A program made the position numbers and the translations under genes. The notes beneath the pieces are model-generated. The model had not been told where the DNA came from and did not search any database. It worked only from the letters and a program-made list of their open reading frames with translations. DNA of 64,000 nucleotides from Opisthorchis felineus (taxonomy: Eukaryota; Platyhelminthes; Trematoda; Opisthorchiida; Opisthorchiidae), in assembly GCA_004794785.1 (NCBI GenBank), contig SJOL01008356.1, forward strand, positions 97,853 to 161,852. Direction: 5' to 3'. Of this stretch, positions 23,821 through 35,224 are shown piece by piece. Position 1 is the first letter of the stretch, and the number at the start of each line of letters is the position of its first letter.

Positions 23821-23924
23821 GTAAGTTGGTCATAAATGGCGTGCGTTGTAAACCAGCCGTTCTCTGCATCAGATACAATCCCCGCAGTCTGGATCTCAGT
23901 GACATAGATGCTTGCCCGCTGCTC

Positions 23925-23944
23925 TGTGTGTGTGTGTGTGTGTG
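23925..23944 (+). repeat. (TG)n microsatellite
   Basis: Ten TG units in an intron. Confidence 0.9.
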
Positions 23945-25108
23945 CGGAACTTTCTGACGGTGTCCCTTGCGCGCTGGTTAATTAGTCAAAACGCAAGTCC
24001 TGATATCCAGTTCCGAGTGTTTTGCTAGGGTTGGAACACCACTGCTTTTCCACATTACTTCATCTCCTTTCGTACAGTTTTAACCCTAAAACTCGGACTT
24101 CGTTCTCTTCCCCCACCACTCGCGCGTTATCAGGGTAGAGACCTTGGTCTGAAGTCGCAGTACCGGGTGCACTGACCATGATAGATCTAAAGCGTCGACT
24201 TTTTTCTGTTGGCTTATCTGATTAAGTGCACATGTGCCTGTGCGCTGCATGGTCCTGTCTAGTGTATTTGGTGCTCGTGTGCCTCGCTCATTTTTTTCCA
24301 GATAGTCAGCAAGTCTTTAGTTTATTTCTAAGTTGGTTTTCAAACATCTTTGAAATGAAGGTTAAACAAAACCCCTTGAATGTAAACGGAGAACTACTTT
24401 TTGGATTCGAAAGTTTTGCCGCTGGTATCGGATTTGTTGCTCGATTACTTACTTTTTTACCTCGTTCCTCAAAAGGTTGCCCTTTCTAGCTTCACTGTAT
24501 TGTGACTCTAAATTCCCCTACAAATAGAAGTGCGACGAGTCTGTTAAATTCATTCTTCACTGATATTTTGGTTAGGAAACACTTGACCACACCCACTTCA
24601 CAGTTGAATATTGTCTCAGGCAAGCAAATGAAAATATCGTCTAAAGGCGCGTCAATTTCATCCATAATCAGTCGCCTTCTGTAACGTGGTGTATAACACA
24701 TATTTCAATGGACGGGTTGTATATGTTTGTCCAATGCAGGTGTCGCCAGCAAAATGTGGCCCAGAAGCTCTATTCACCACCGCAAATCTCGTTTAAAAAC
24801 CCGAATGTGCCTTTGAAAGCACAGAAAGGCAACTATTTAAAGCCACTGTGCAGCATTACACTACATGTGCTTCAATTGATAGTTCACCTTGGATGCCACT
24901 GGTAAATTTCGCTGGTCTGTGTGGACTTATAACTGCTAGGACAATCTGAAATTCCTCCAATCCGTCAACCCTAAGATTTAGGCAACCAAACTAACTGACA
25001 AGACCCTTTAACTGACATTCATCGCTGATCTAGTGTGCTAATCTGAAGAGGTCTTACTGATTGGCTCGCCGTCTGCATTAAAACCTGGCCAACTTGGTGA
25101 CCTTCTCG

Positions 25109-25153
25109 CTTGGCCTGAAGAAGCTTTTGTGTCAAAAGCGAAACGTTGCCCAG
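25109..25153 (+). ncRNA. Hammerhead-like motif, CTGAAGA variant, imperfect
   Basis: CTTGGC, CTGAAGA (the variable seventh-position base is A, which is allowed), stem GCTTTT/AAAAGC (25123-25128 and 25134-25139), GAAA, then ACGT and a GTT cleavage triplet, then GCCCAG. Stem I pairs at 5 of 6 positions. An extra A (25122) is bulged between core and stem II, so activity is doubtful. Similar GAAACGTTG motifs occur in Penelope-like elements (established knowledge, recalled without lookup). Confidence 0.45.
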
Positions 25154-26290
25154 TTAAGAACTACCGATTGTTTACCAAGCACTTCTGAAATGCCCATGAT
25201 CTCAGTTCGATCATGTGGTCGTTGGTCCCTATGGAGAGCCCCAATTAAAGAATACCGTTCCTTGTGGGGTATGCAACTTGTGTGGATTCTATTGTCAATT
25301 ACTTTTCCCTCAGGATTGCGCATACCGAAGCGGGGCCATTCAGTTCAATCTTCAGAAAGGGCCCAAGAACGTCCTACAAAAACCATGGTGGCATAAGCCT
25401 GGTAGCCGTGGCATCCAGGGTGCTCTCTGGCGTTATTTTGTGCAGGTTTATTGAGAACCGTGAAAGAAATTCGTGTGGATGAAACGGGGTTTCACTCCGA
25501 CTGAGGTTACATTGGCCATATCCTTACTTTGCCACTTCGTCGACGTGGCAGATAAATTTGTTTACCTGGGTTCCGGTGAACTGGCTGAAGGCGCGTTCGA
25601 ATGCTGGTGCAGTTTTTTCAACCATCGACAACCTTGGCGGTGGCGTGATGTTGGTTTGCCTCCAGGGGGCAGAGTATACACTGCGGCATTTCGATCCCTA
25701 CTGCTTTATGGATCAGAAACGTGGCCTCTACTGTCAGAGGATCTACAAAAACTTTCGGTGTTTGACCAGTAGCGTCTCGGAAGCATTGGCCGAGTCTGAT
25801 AAGAACATCGCGTTAGTAGTGCCAGACAGAAGAAGAAGAGTGGACTCTCCTCATCTGTTTCGTATGCCAGGGGACCAATTGCCTCACAGTTTTATTGCCC
25901 GACGCCGTGCTGACTGGAAACGACCGAGAGGTGGATTCTATAAGATGGCAACAAATTATCAAAACACCAATCAGTAAATTAAGCCGGGCTGACAACTGCC
26001 GCCTCCCTGGGTGCAGACCCTGGGACTCAACTCATCCATGGTTGATGACACTGGTAGACATGGCTTAATCATGCAGTCGGTGGCGCTCGCGCATCAAGGC
26101 TAGCGTCTCCAATGCGTGGCTGTCCAGTTTCCCGTTTCCCGTTTCTTCAGACAACTGGAACGATACCTCATCAACTGACTGATCATGCCATCGTCTCCGT
26201 TGTCTGGCTGTATCTCCCCTGTTTTCCCATTTTCCGGTGACCGAAACTGCAGCCGCCGTAACTTGGCACATGATTTATAGCTGGTAAAAT
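25150..26290 (+). pseudogene. RTE-like LINE relic with internal deletion, to its 3' UTR
   Basis: Pieces in several frames read FSSIFRKGPRTSYKNHGGIS and LVAVASRVLSGVI (RT), then FVYLGSGELAEGAF and GGRVYTAAFRSLLLYGSETW (after the catalytic palm, which is deleted), then HLFRMPGDQLPHSF. After 26060 the sequence matches the 3' UTR of the minus-strand copy at 29110-29550. Confidence 0.75.
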
Positions 26291-27867
26291 AACTTGAACC
26301 TGACGTTGATTCTTTTGGAACACATGATGTCTTTCGGTACCTCATCGGTCTCCGTGAAAGACTCAATGTCCTTTTCTGAGCAAATGCAGTGGCGATCAAG
26401 TGACTAAAACCAGTCTTTTCTATTCCACAGAGATAGTTTTGGCACTAGCCCAACCTTGATAAACCTGAATTGGTGGACTGCTTCGCTCCGTTCCGTGCCT
26501 TAAGCCTGTGGTCTCTAATTGTATCCTTACGTCCCTTTTATTCAGAACGTCTTGTTTTTGTTCTCCTCTTGCCCTCCCCGTTCGCGCGTTTTGATAACCT
26601 GACCCAATCGTTTCCATTTCACCACGTTTCCTTTATCTGGCCCAATGTCCGATTTTTCGCAAGAGTGCTCATGGTTTGCAGGGTATCCATCGTTTGCACG
26701 ATTACACTAGACAGTCGAAGTGGGGGTCTCAAAATTATGCGAACTCCAAAAATCCTGTCCTAAAGTCGCTTGTCCTTCATGTTTTCAATGCGGAAACCAA
26801 TGTTTCATGTTGTTAAATCTAATGATGCGTACTTCAAAGAAGGACGGACGGAAATACCTGAGTTTGCGGAAATAGAAGTTCCTTTTAAAACGCTGGAACG
26901 AGAACGAACAAGCGCACAGTTATTCCATTATAGCCTGGTTGTGACTAAACCGGTGACCTAATCTGTCTGTTATGTGGACAGTATCCCTTCCGGTAACCCC
27001 TGGCCAATGAAGTCGATCAATCGTGGAAAAATTTGACCTGAATAATCTGACCTATGCAGGGCATGATTTTCCGTACGTGTGCATTTTGAAAAATTCTGTT
27101 CTTACCACATACGGTTAGAGGTCAGCCATCCAGGATGCTTCATGTGATCAGACTCAGTACCTTTTTCGTGCTAAGATATCTTGGCTTTTTGTGCGTTTTC
27201 TGGATAGAAGTCCAAAGATGGAGTGTTTCCAACTTCAGGTTCATCGTCTGACATGCGACCCTGTAGGCACTATGCCTTAACACTTGAAAATTTTTGTCAT
27301 ATCGTCTCCATAGATTATCGATAAAGTTCCGCAACTTCCCAACTTGACAAAGATAACGTATTCAGTTACTCTGTGTAGTCTGGTGAAAAATATTCCAATG
27401 TGACACCCTTTCAGATGAGAACTGCCGGATCTCTCAAGCTAAGCATCCATCGGGCTGCCCGTAATTGGCTCTCAAATGAGATATCTGCGTTGTGGCCCAC
27501 CCGTTATTCATGCGTCGTGTATTGTGACATGTCATACATTTCACCCAAGACTGATCAAGCTTACAGCTCTTTGCAAGAGCACCACAGAACCTATTATCCT
27601 TGTAAAGCACTCGAAGCCATTATTCCAGATCTTTTGTAAAGCGTTTGTAGGACAACTTAACACTGTCAAACTATCGATTCGTTAGTTTTTTTCTCTCATC
27701 AGCAGTGTTTCTCCGTCCCTGATCCCGAACCCCTTACCCCTGTCCCTTTCCCGTCTGAGAACAATTCAGTGATGTTGGGTCGTTTGCCTCCAAATTGATA
27801 CATTCATAATTTCACTCCTCACCTTAACCCGCTGTCACTCAGTTTTCTTTTTTCGTAACTTCCACAG

Positions 27868-28011
27868 CTTGCAAAGCTCTGTCGAGACCTGCGAAACTTC
27901 AATACGATGTTCTGTATCCTGGTCGGGCTACATCAGACACCGGTGGAGCGGTTAAAACAGACTTGGGAACGGTTACCAAACAAGTACTTCAAGATGTATC
28001 GGGACCTGAGT
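27868..28011 (+). CDS. RAPGEF2: Rap-GEF exon: RasGEF core helices
   Basis: The acceptor is acttccacag and the donor is gtgagt at 28012; 48 codons in phase 0. The product has CRDLRNFNTMFCILVGLHQT and RLKQTWERLPNKYFKMYRDL, aligning with [20 protein letters not shown] and [20 protein letters not shown]. The NFN..F...GL block is the hallmark of RasGEF domains. Confidence 0.95.
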
Positions 28012-29109
28012 GTGAGTCAGTTGTAGCCCCTAACGTGGACTTTTTGACTGGGTCTAATTTCATGTGGCAGGAGGATCCATATTCACTTTGTATTCTACCA
28101 ACTGCACCCTGCTTATTCGACCTTGGGTTTGTGATTTCTGTATGTGTGTATGGCGAAGCTACCCCATCGAAGTTGTGTATTGTGTATGTATTGTGTGCTT
28201 CGTAACCGACGTTACGGCAACCGACCTGGCAACTCGAATTATCTTATGAGGTTGTTGTACACTGCGAGTTCAACTACCTTTCATCTTGCTTATTTTCGTC
28301 TCTCAGTTGTGTTGTCTGATGACGCCCTTTCTCCAGAAGATGTGTTTAACCTGGCTACTCTCAGTGAGTGGAGAAGCACTGCCATGGTATCACTGGTATC
28401 ACCGTATCCAATCAGAGCCTCTGTTAAACTTCTTTTTCGCGAACAGCTTTCAGATAAACTGGAAACCAGGCAGTGAATTCGTTTTGTTTCCTCTCGCTTG
28501 ACTAACTTCATCTGGTGAAAGAAATTTAATCAGACCGAGATTTTGACCATCAGTAGTGGTATTTTTTAAACGCCCGTCTTGATTCCTTATTCCTAGCGTG
28601 CACTCGGTTGATGTGTTTCACTACTTTCCATTCGTTGGGCTAATCGTGTTAGCCTTATTCAACCAGTAAGCTCTTTTCGGCCCTCTCGATGCTTATTACC
28701 ATTACTTTATTGTAACGATCGACTGGGAAATACGATTTTTCCGTTTTGTAGTCACTCACACTGAATACTTCATGCCACGGTTGTCTCACCTTTCCCTAAT
28801 TAAGATGTGCGCACTGTAGCGATTATTAAGGAATCTGTAAGACTTGAGAAAATCGTCCACTGGTTCGAGGTGTAATGTAGGGATATTGTTTTCGCCTGAT
28901 TGCACACTTCTCTCTCGACGTGTATACGGCTGGTTGATCGGAAAGCAACGGATAATCTTCAGTGATTTGGAGATTTTCTTACCAATTTTGTCGGTCAACC
29001 AGATCCGACCTTGTCCAAACTCAGAAAGCCGTAATGTGCTTCGGTTTTGATAGTCTAGTCAATCGTGATACAATGACCGAGTGAAATCGTCTACGTGTCA
29101 GCTTAACCC

Positions 29110-29550
29110 GGTGGTTGTTTTTGGCCGTCCGTTTCAATTCAGTCCAATGTGTCAGCTATAAACCATGTGCCCTGGGTACATTGGTTCCAGCTGCTACAGT
29201 TTCCATGACCGGAAAGTAGGAGATCGTGGGAGATACAGCCAAGCATTGGAGACGATGGCATGTTCACTTGGTTCGGGAACTGGATAGCTATGCACTGAAG
29301 GCGATAGCTTTGGTGCACGAGCGCCACTGACTACGCGTATGGGCCATTTCTGCCAGTGGCATTAACCTTGGATGAGTTGAATCCTGGAATCCGCGTCCAA
29401 AGAGGCAGCAGTTGTCCATCTGACTGAGTTTACTGGTTGGTGTTTTAATAATTTGTTGCCAGGTCATACGCTGTCCACCTCTTCTACTAAGTACAGGGCT
29501 AGGCGAAAAGAGCTCTGCGAGGCCATCCGTTTACGGTCATCATCATCATT
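29110..29550 (-). pseudogene. RTE-like LINE 3' end, minus strand
   Basis: On the minus strand ATNYxNTNQ-like residues, a worn LLPLWTRIPGFNSS and SVALVHQSYRLQCIAIQFP match the end of the 25150-26290 copy (MATNYQNTNQ, LPPPWVQTLGLNSS, SVALAHQGYRLQCVAVQFP). The similarity runs on into the 3' UTR, so both copies belong to one subfamily. Confidence 0.7.
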
Positions 29551-29898
29551 ATCATTAATCGATCTTCATTGACAGCAATACACTCGTAACACATAGTGAT
29601 TGTTCGCATCTCTCTGGCACACCATTTGGGATAGATTGATTAAGTTTGGTCCGAGTTCAAGGCAGAATGTGTCCAACATGGTGATGTGTTCAATCATCAT
29701 CACATCAAAGTTCACTATCCCAGATATTACAATGCCCGAGAAATCCAAAAGAGCTTGACAGCTATTTCGTGCACTATTCGCAATGCGGAGAGATTAGGTC
29801 AGCGCAATCGTCTTACTAACGTGTGAATTTTGGACCTGTTTAGTCCCAGTTGAGGTGAAGCCCGTAGGGGATTGACTTTCCAGGACCGACCACTTCTC

Positions 29899-29900
<2 letters not shown>

Positions 29901-29935
<35 letters not shown>
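29901..29935 (+). repeat. (AT)n microsatellite
   Basis: A perfect run of 17 AT units. Confidence 0.95.
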
Positions 29936-29937
<2 letters not shown>

Positions 29938-31182
29938 GCTGGTACAACTCTAAGCTCAGAGCTCAGTAGTCGTAAAAAGTAAGGAACAATTATCTGATTG
30001 TGCTGGAGCAATCAGATTCCTAATGAACTCAATGATATCGCTAAACCACGTCAATCTAGTTTGTTTACATTACTGACATGCTGTTTTTGCTCATGGCTTC
30101 AGTTATTTGCCAATGCTAATTCGGTAAGATAAGAAAGCACATTAGTATCTCACTACACACGTCCGCTCCACCTCAACCCCCTAATGTTCTTACCTAAGTA
30201 TGCCAAATCGAACTTCTTTCGGAAATCTATTTACGCATTCCAGTGCCGTATACCGTTTCAGGAAATTGCTGGATTTATAATGTATGATAACCATAAACGT
30301 ATACCTTTGCGTAATCTATTTTTGGATTTGGAAACAAATCATGAGTTTTTAATACCATTTCCTCGTTCTATTCCTAACAGTACAATGCAAAAAAGCTAGC
30401 CTTCCCTCTCTATTAGTGCTCCAAATAGTTATGACTTGTGCTTCGGGATTCGAGTCCACCTGCAGCCTATCCAGGCTTGAACGGTGAAGCGTTCTCGTAC
30501 TTTAACTTTCGCAGCTTCACACCGGGAGACTGCCACAACCAAGTGATAGTTTCCTTTGAACAGGCAGATCCAACTAAAATATAACGTTAAACTCAGTCCG
30601 CTTTGAGACTACTACGATTTCTTGTCTTCAGTGTGCAAAGTCCCCCAGTTTGACCTTGCTTTCTTGAGGACCATTACCCAGCCCATTCGCTGACTCTATT
30701 AACAGTGCGGAGATGTTCCTACTGTTTCGTTTATTTTTAACTATTTTTGTATAACCGGTCTAATTGCTTTCTTCAGGTTGACGAACAATCTGTTCACTTC
30801 AGTGTGTCATATGTCCAAGTTGTGGTTATTCCCGCCGACGGTAGGGCGAATTCGGGTCACACGCTAAAGGCAATCATTTAACCAGTTTATTCTAGACAAA
30901 ATTTGAATACGCTGGGTTGGCGTTGAGTTGTAATTTTCTGATGAAGTGGGAGTCGAAAACCTAAATACGCGTTAGCTCGTTCACTCGCAGAGGCAAAACC
31001 TCACAACCACACAGCAACACAGCCCGTACTGTAGCCTGGTACACGTGGCCCGTTGGAGGACTTGCTTCCTGGACATTTGTTTCTGATAGCATATGTAATT
31101 ACAGAAGACATCTAGCAGCTTATTATCCTGCTTACTTCAGAGTGCGAACAGTAAATAATAATAATAATAGTCTTCATACGGG

Positions 31183-31436
31183 AAACTACTCACAAGGTTG
31201 CTGAAAACTCTTCGATAGCCCACGACCGGTTTCGCCCTTCTTGGGGCTCATCAGGTAGGCGCAGCCCCCGAGTTTCTGTCAACCTTATGTTCCACTTGAA
31301 CAGATTTCGACAAATACACTCACTTGTATATCAATTTGGTTTTCACGGGAGACTCAAATGTATAACATAAACGAGAGATTCATTCGAGTCTTTCGTGAAA
31401 AACATGTTGATGTACAAATGAGTGTATTTGTTGAAA
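31183..31436 (-). repeat. Retrozyme-like repeat (family H1) with hairpin block
   Basis: Reading the minus strand, the order is an inverted hairpin block (arms with CAAATGAGTGTATTTG at about 31310-31433), AACATAAGGTTGAC, the ribozyme (31218-31260), then TTTTCAGCAACCTTGTGAG. This matches the order in the 32459 and 51715 copies. The hairpin arms come from the same terminal block in opposite orientation. Confidence 0.75.
31218..31260 (-). ncRNA. Hammerhead ribozyme, type I, intact core, minus strand
   Basis: On the minus strand stem I is GCCTAC with GTGGGC (six pairs, one G-T). The core CTGATGA is the complement of 31248-31254. Stem II is GCCC with GGGC, then GAAA, the palindrome ACCGGT, and C at the cleavage site. 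The only difference from the 32621 copy is in the stem II loop. It is antisense to the Rap-GEF gene. Confidence 0.85.
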
Positions 31437-31446
31437 CAATAACAGT

Positions 31447-31621
31447 CGTTCAGCTGTAACACACTTTCGGTGCCTAACTACCATGCCATCCGAACGAAAC
31501 ACGGGAGCTGAGGTACTGCGATGTTGCCCAAGCCTAGACAGAAGCAGTCGAGATGCAGAGGTTGGGTTCGAACCGCGTGCGGACAGTAAGTTCTCACTTT
31601 AACCACTGAGCCAAGTAGACC
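31447..31621 (-). mobile_element. tRNA-derived SINE (family A), minus strand
   Basis: The complement of tail (gttcagctgtaacaca), body (ccatgccatccgaacga, caagcctagacag), B box (gggttcgaacc) and head (aaccactgagcca) appear in the order expected for a minus-strand copy. It inserted next to the retrozyme-like repeat at 31183-31436. Confidence 0.8.
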
Positions 31622-32458
31622 AGGTCTGGTCTGAAAATTAAATTCGACGCGTTTGAGGCTGTGTTATTGCAGAAGGATGCACCAACGATGATTGATACAA
31701 GGCGAAAAAATTTGTCAGTCTTATTATGGGTACCTACAGAGCGAGTATTCGCAATGGAGTGAGGTGGTGGAGGACGAACGCGTGAAAGCGGCACTGCCAC
31801 CAGTAGCTTCTTCGCTCGCACCATGGTTAATAATGTCACGCCACGGTGAAAACGGGTGGGCCCCCGGACAATGTCACTGAACCTGGAGCGATACGTGACG
31901 TCTTAGACATGTTTGATAGACCACTCGCCTATGGAAGTGTGTCACTAATGATGGATACGGCCAGAGCACCGATTTCTAGTCAGAACTTAACTGATTAATT
32001 ATGACTTTCGGAGAACAAGTTTGTTTCGGTGCCTCTTTCACACCATCAGCCGTATTCCGTCGTGCATCGTAATCTTTCGGTCGTTGAACCCTAACACACG
32101 ATGGGAGTTCGGTTCCCTGACTATCTATTGTTCGGGACAACTATGGAGATTGTCCGGACGATTCCTGCCGGGAAGAACTAATATCACTTTGAAAACAAAC
32201 AACGATAAATCGAAAATTTGTATGCCTCCAGTCAGTATTTCGTGGAGGTTTTTTTAATTACGGAAATTTCTAATATGCCTCATTAGTTGGACAGGAGTAC
32301 CTTTGGATTGAACGTTAGCGTTCACAACATACATTCGTTTCTTACCTTGTGTTGATGAAACCTGTACAATGTCCTTCTCGGTACTTGTCGGTTAGAGACA
32401 GCAGGCTGCAGTGAACGTCAAGTGAACTGACTGTTTCTGCAGTGAAGAGTATGGTGAT

Positions 32459-32860
32459 TAGCGAAATACACTCATTTGCAGACCAATTTGGTTTTGACGG
32501 GGGACTCACCTGGAACCCAGCTGAATCTCTCGTCTACGCTGTCCCTAAACAGGTGAGTCTCCCGTCAAAACCAATTTGGGTTTAAGTAGAACATAAGGTT
32601 GACGGAAACTCGGGGACTGGGCCTACCTGATGAGCCCCAAAAAGGGCGAAACCGGTCGTGGGCTGTCGAAGAGTTTTCAGCAATCTTGGGACTAGTGTAC
32701 ATGTATGGCGATATCTCGAATATCGTACCAACTGAAACAGGAGGCGGCCTGGTGCATCACATTCAGTTGCTTAAAAACATCATAAACGAGATATTCAGTT
32801 GCGTTCCAGGCGAGTCTCCTGTTAAAACCGAATTGGTATGCAAATGAGTGTATTTCGCTA
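32459..32860 (+). mobile_element. Retrozyme-like repeat (family H1), longest copy, with terminal inverted repeats
   Basis: Both ends carry the block TAGCGAAATACACTCATTTG (inverted at the right end, ending at 32860). Similarity between the ends extends over about 80 bases with some mismatches. TA at each outer edge could be a target duplication. Inside, the block GTGAGTCTCCCGTCAAAACC (32552) recurs in direct orientation near 32809, about 258 bases on, which suggests a tandem or circular monomer of 260-290 bases. The intact ribozyme lies between. Confidence 0.75.
32621..32663 (+). ncRNA. Hammerhead ribozyme, type I, intact core
   Basis: Stem I is GCCTAC (32621-32626) with GTGGGC (32658-32663), six pairs with one G-T. 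CTGATGA is at 32627-32633. Stem II is GCCC (32634-32637) with GGGC (32644-32647) around CAAAAA. GAAA is at 32648-32651, stem III is the palindrome ACCGGT (32651-32656), and the cleavage-site C is at 32657. Every invariant position is met. It lies sense within the intron between the 27868 and 34718 exons. Not a chance match: core, three stems and compensating loop differences agree with the minus-strand copy at 31218. Confidence 0.9.
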
Positions 32861-34717
32861 TCAAGGAAATGTTTCTTGCACGACTGTGTTTCCCATCTGT
32901 AGACTAGCCAGACTATAAATTTTTTACTTTCTGAGTATACAATTTTGTTTCGAATCGCCTGTCAGACGCATATTTTGCTCAGTCCATGTCTCGCTCGATT
33001 AGGACAAACCTGCTTGTCATTAACAGCAACATCCGGCTTGAGATCCCGTTAGTTAGTTGCTGGTCCAAATTGTTGATTCGCACGCAATCATTTTGCTCAT
33101 TCGTTTGCTTGTGTACTCTCCCTCTCTCTCTGTCATCCCCGGTTGTGCATAAGAAACGTCGTGAATGCACATGAGCCCCTTTCACAAATTGATCTGCCAT
33201 AGTGGACATAAACTGCGTACCGTTCACCACCACCACCACTCCCATCCCGATTAATCTTCCATTCGGTGAAATGAACAGTGCACAGGGGCAGAAGCAGGTT
33301 TGATTGGTCACTTTGGTTTTGATCTGTTGATTCCGTGAAAGCGCATTTGGTCACTAGATTCACTTGATTGGATATCCGTCCAAGCGATGGATACAAATCG
33401 ATTCCTGGCTGGGAAATACTAGCTCGCGCTTAATGGTGTTTATATCTGAACCATACAGGTCAACCGTTCACCCTTCTTTGTTCTTTTAGGAACATACCTT
33501 TCCGAGAGGAAAGACAGTCACAAGTAGAAAGATTCCTAGTAAAGAGGAATTCGCCAGACCATATTTGGGGGAGTCAATGGTACCGAACTCTTCCTTTCGG
33601 CTTATCTGAATCAGAAGGGTTCCAGAATTCAATAACACTATGATGGACAGTTCCTACTTATTTGCAAAAAAACTAGATTCGGATATGTACTACTGTTTGA
33701 TTAGCAGTCCTGCCTCAACCCATATGGTCTGTGGCAGCCGCCCTCCACACGCAATTCGATTGAAATCAGTGAATTTGGGATTCCGTTAGAACTGGTGAGC
33801 GTAGGTACGAAATTTGCCGTTGAAAGGACCGAATTGTGGATAGTCGATAGTAGCGGCCGAAATTAATTCACTGGATTCTCAAACTTCTTTCACCCACTTT
33901 CTCTTCCAAATTAGAACACCTTTGTGGTACATCGAGAGTATGTGGTAAATTTGCTCAAATCCTGTCGATTGCGGATTTCTTCCAGTCCTGATGACACCCT
34001 TTCACCTGCTCAGTTTTTGTACCGATGAGTTAAGTGAGACTGGAGCGGACATCAGCGATGTCCTACATCCGCCAGAACTAAGGTTCTGGCTGCTTGAGAC
34101 AACATTGGTATAAGCATTCACCAGCCTGAACTTTGCATTCGAAGAGGATTCGTGTGGGCACTAGCTCTCATGCGGCCAGCCAATCAAGTGATGGATTCAT
34201 GTGACTCTCGTGACTTTTGACCACCCATGAGTTGAGCTTCGACCACCGATTTTCTTACTGGGGTTGTCCTACATCTTATCGATTTTGTTGGGTCCTTCAG
34301 GCAATCTATTGCTACGGTTTTGTTGGACGTGATTTTCTTCGACTCAATGTTTGGAAGTGGCCAGTCAGTACGGATCATGTTATCGGCCGGTGATATATAT
34401 GAAAGTAGGGAATGCACGTTGACCACAGTGATGGACGCACCTAAGCGTATGACTGGTCTTCAAAGCAGTAAATGACATCCTAATAATATGGTCATGGAAA
34501 ATTGTTAGGCAAGAAGTTGGGGACTGTCAACAAATGCCTGTGGCAGCGCATCTAGCTTATGGATATTTTGAGCTACTCATGAATAGCCAGTAGTTCGGAA
34601 AAGCCAAAAATCCGCGCATACATACCAGGCTATCCGCTTCAGCTGTGCCCCTTATTGCATTGTACTTGCCCGCCTTTCAAACCGATTATCTCTCTTCTGT
34701 TCTACCCCAACGTTCAG

Positions 34718-34906
34718 ATGGTTCTGGATACCTCCCGAAACTTTTTCCAGTATCGTAATATGCTGACAGGCACGGAGACTGCAGCTCCGATGCTTCCTTA
34801 CTTACCCCTGGTTCTCAAGGACCTAACTTTTATACACTTGGGTAATCCGTCGCGCAGTTCAGATGGACTCATCAATTTTGTCAAGTTGCGTATGCTTGCT
34901 AAGGAG
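34718..34906 (+). CDS. RAPGEF2: Rap-GEF exon: RasGEF core, catalytic hairpin region
   Basis: The acceptor is cgttcag and the donor is gtgagt at 34907; 63 codons in phase 0. TSRNFFQYRNML matches PSRNMAKYRNVL. PYLPLVLKDLTFIHLGNPSR matches [20 protein letters not shown], and LINFVKLRMLAKE matches LVNFEKLRMIAKE. The P.....KDLTF..EGN block is diagnostic of RasGEF domains. Here the usual Glu of the EGN turn is Leu (HLGN), a small departure from the consensus. Confidence 0.95.
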
Positions 34907-35224
34907 GTGAGTTATCTTTACGTTTTTAAATCCAGTCCAGCCGCCCTCTATTACATACGAGATCCTTTTCAACTCCATTAATGGTCCATATATATTTTAT
35001 GCTTTGCTAGCGTAGCAATTATTGTGTACTTTTTTTTGGAAGACTGCCCAGCACCGTCCAGTAACTCTCCACAGCCACGCTCATCCCCCTTATATGTACC
35101 ATGTAAAGCTCGCCATCCATTACAGTTTAGCCTGAGCTGTTCATTTTCCATCCAACCCCATTCTCAATGTTACTGGGTGATTCGCACAGTTAATTTCACC
35201 GTGTTGTCGGCCAACACATTCCAG
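34907..35224 (+). other. Intron, 318 bases, nothing recognised
   Basis: It starts gtgagt and ends ttccag. T-rich. Confidence 0.7.

Larger units (their letters stand above)
23821..27867 (+). other. Intron with (TG)n, hammerhead-like motif and LINE relic
   Basis: It has a (TG)n run at 23925-23944, a hammerhead-like motif at 25109-25153 and an RTE-like LINE relic at 25150-26290. In 26300-27860 there is nothing recognisable; the 26770-26961 frame lacks splice borders. Confidence 0.6.
28012..34717 (+). other. Intron (6.7 kb) with LINE end, SINE and two ribozyme repeats
   Basis: It holds the minus LINE 3' end at 29110-29550, (AT)n at 29901-29935, a TAA-type run near 31157, retrozyme-like repeats at 31183-31436 and 32459-32860, and SINE A at 31447-31621. 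In 29940-31150 and 32870-34700 nothing else was recognised. Confidence 0.65.
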
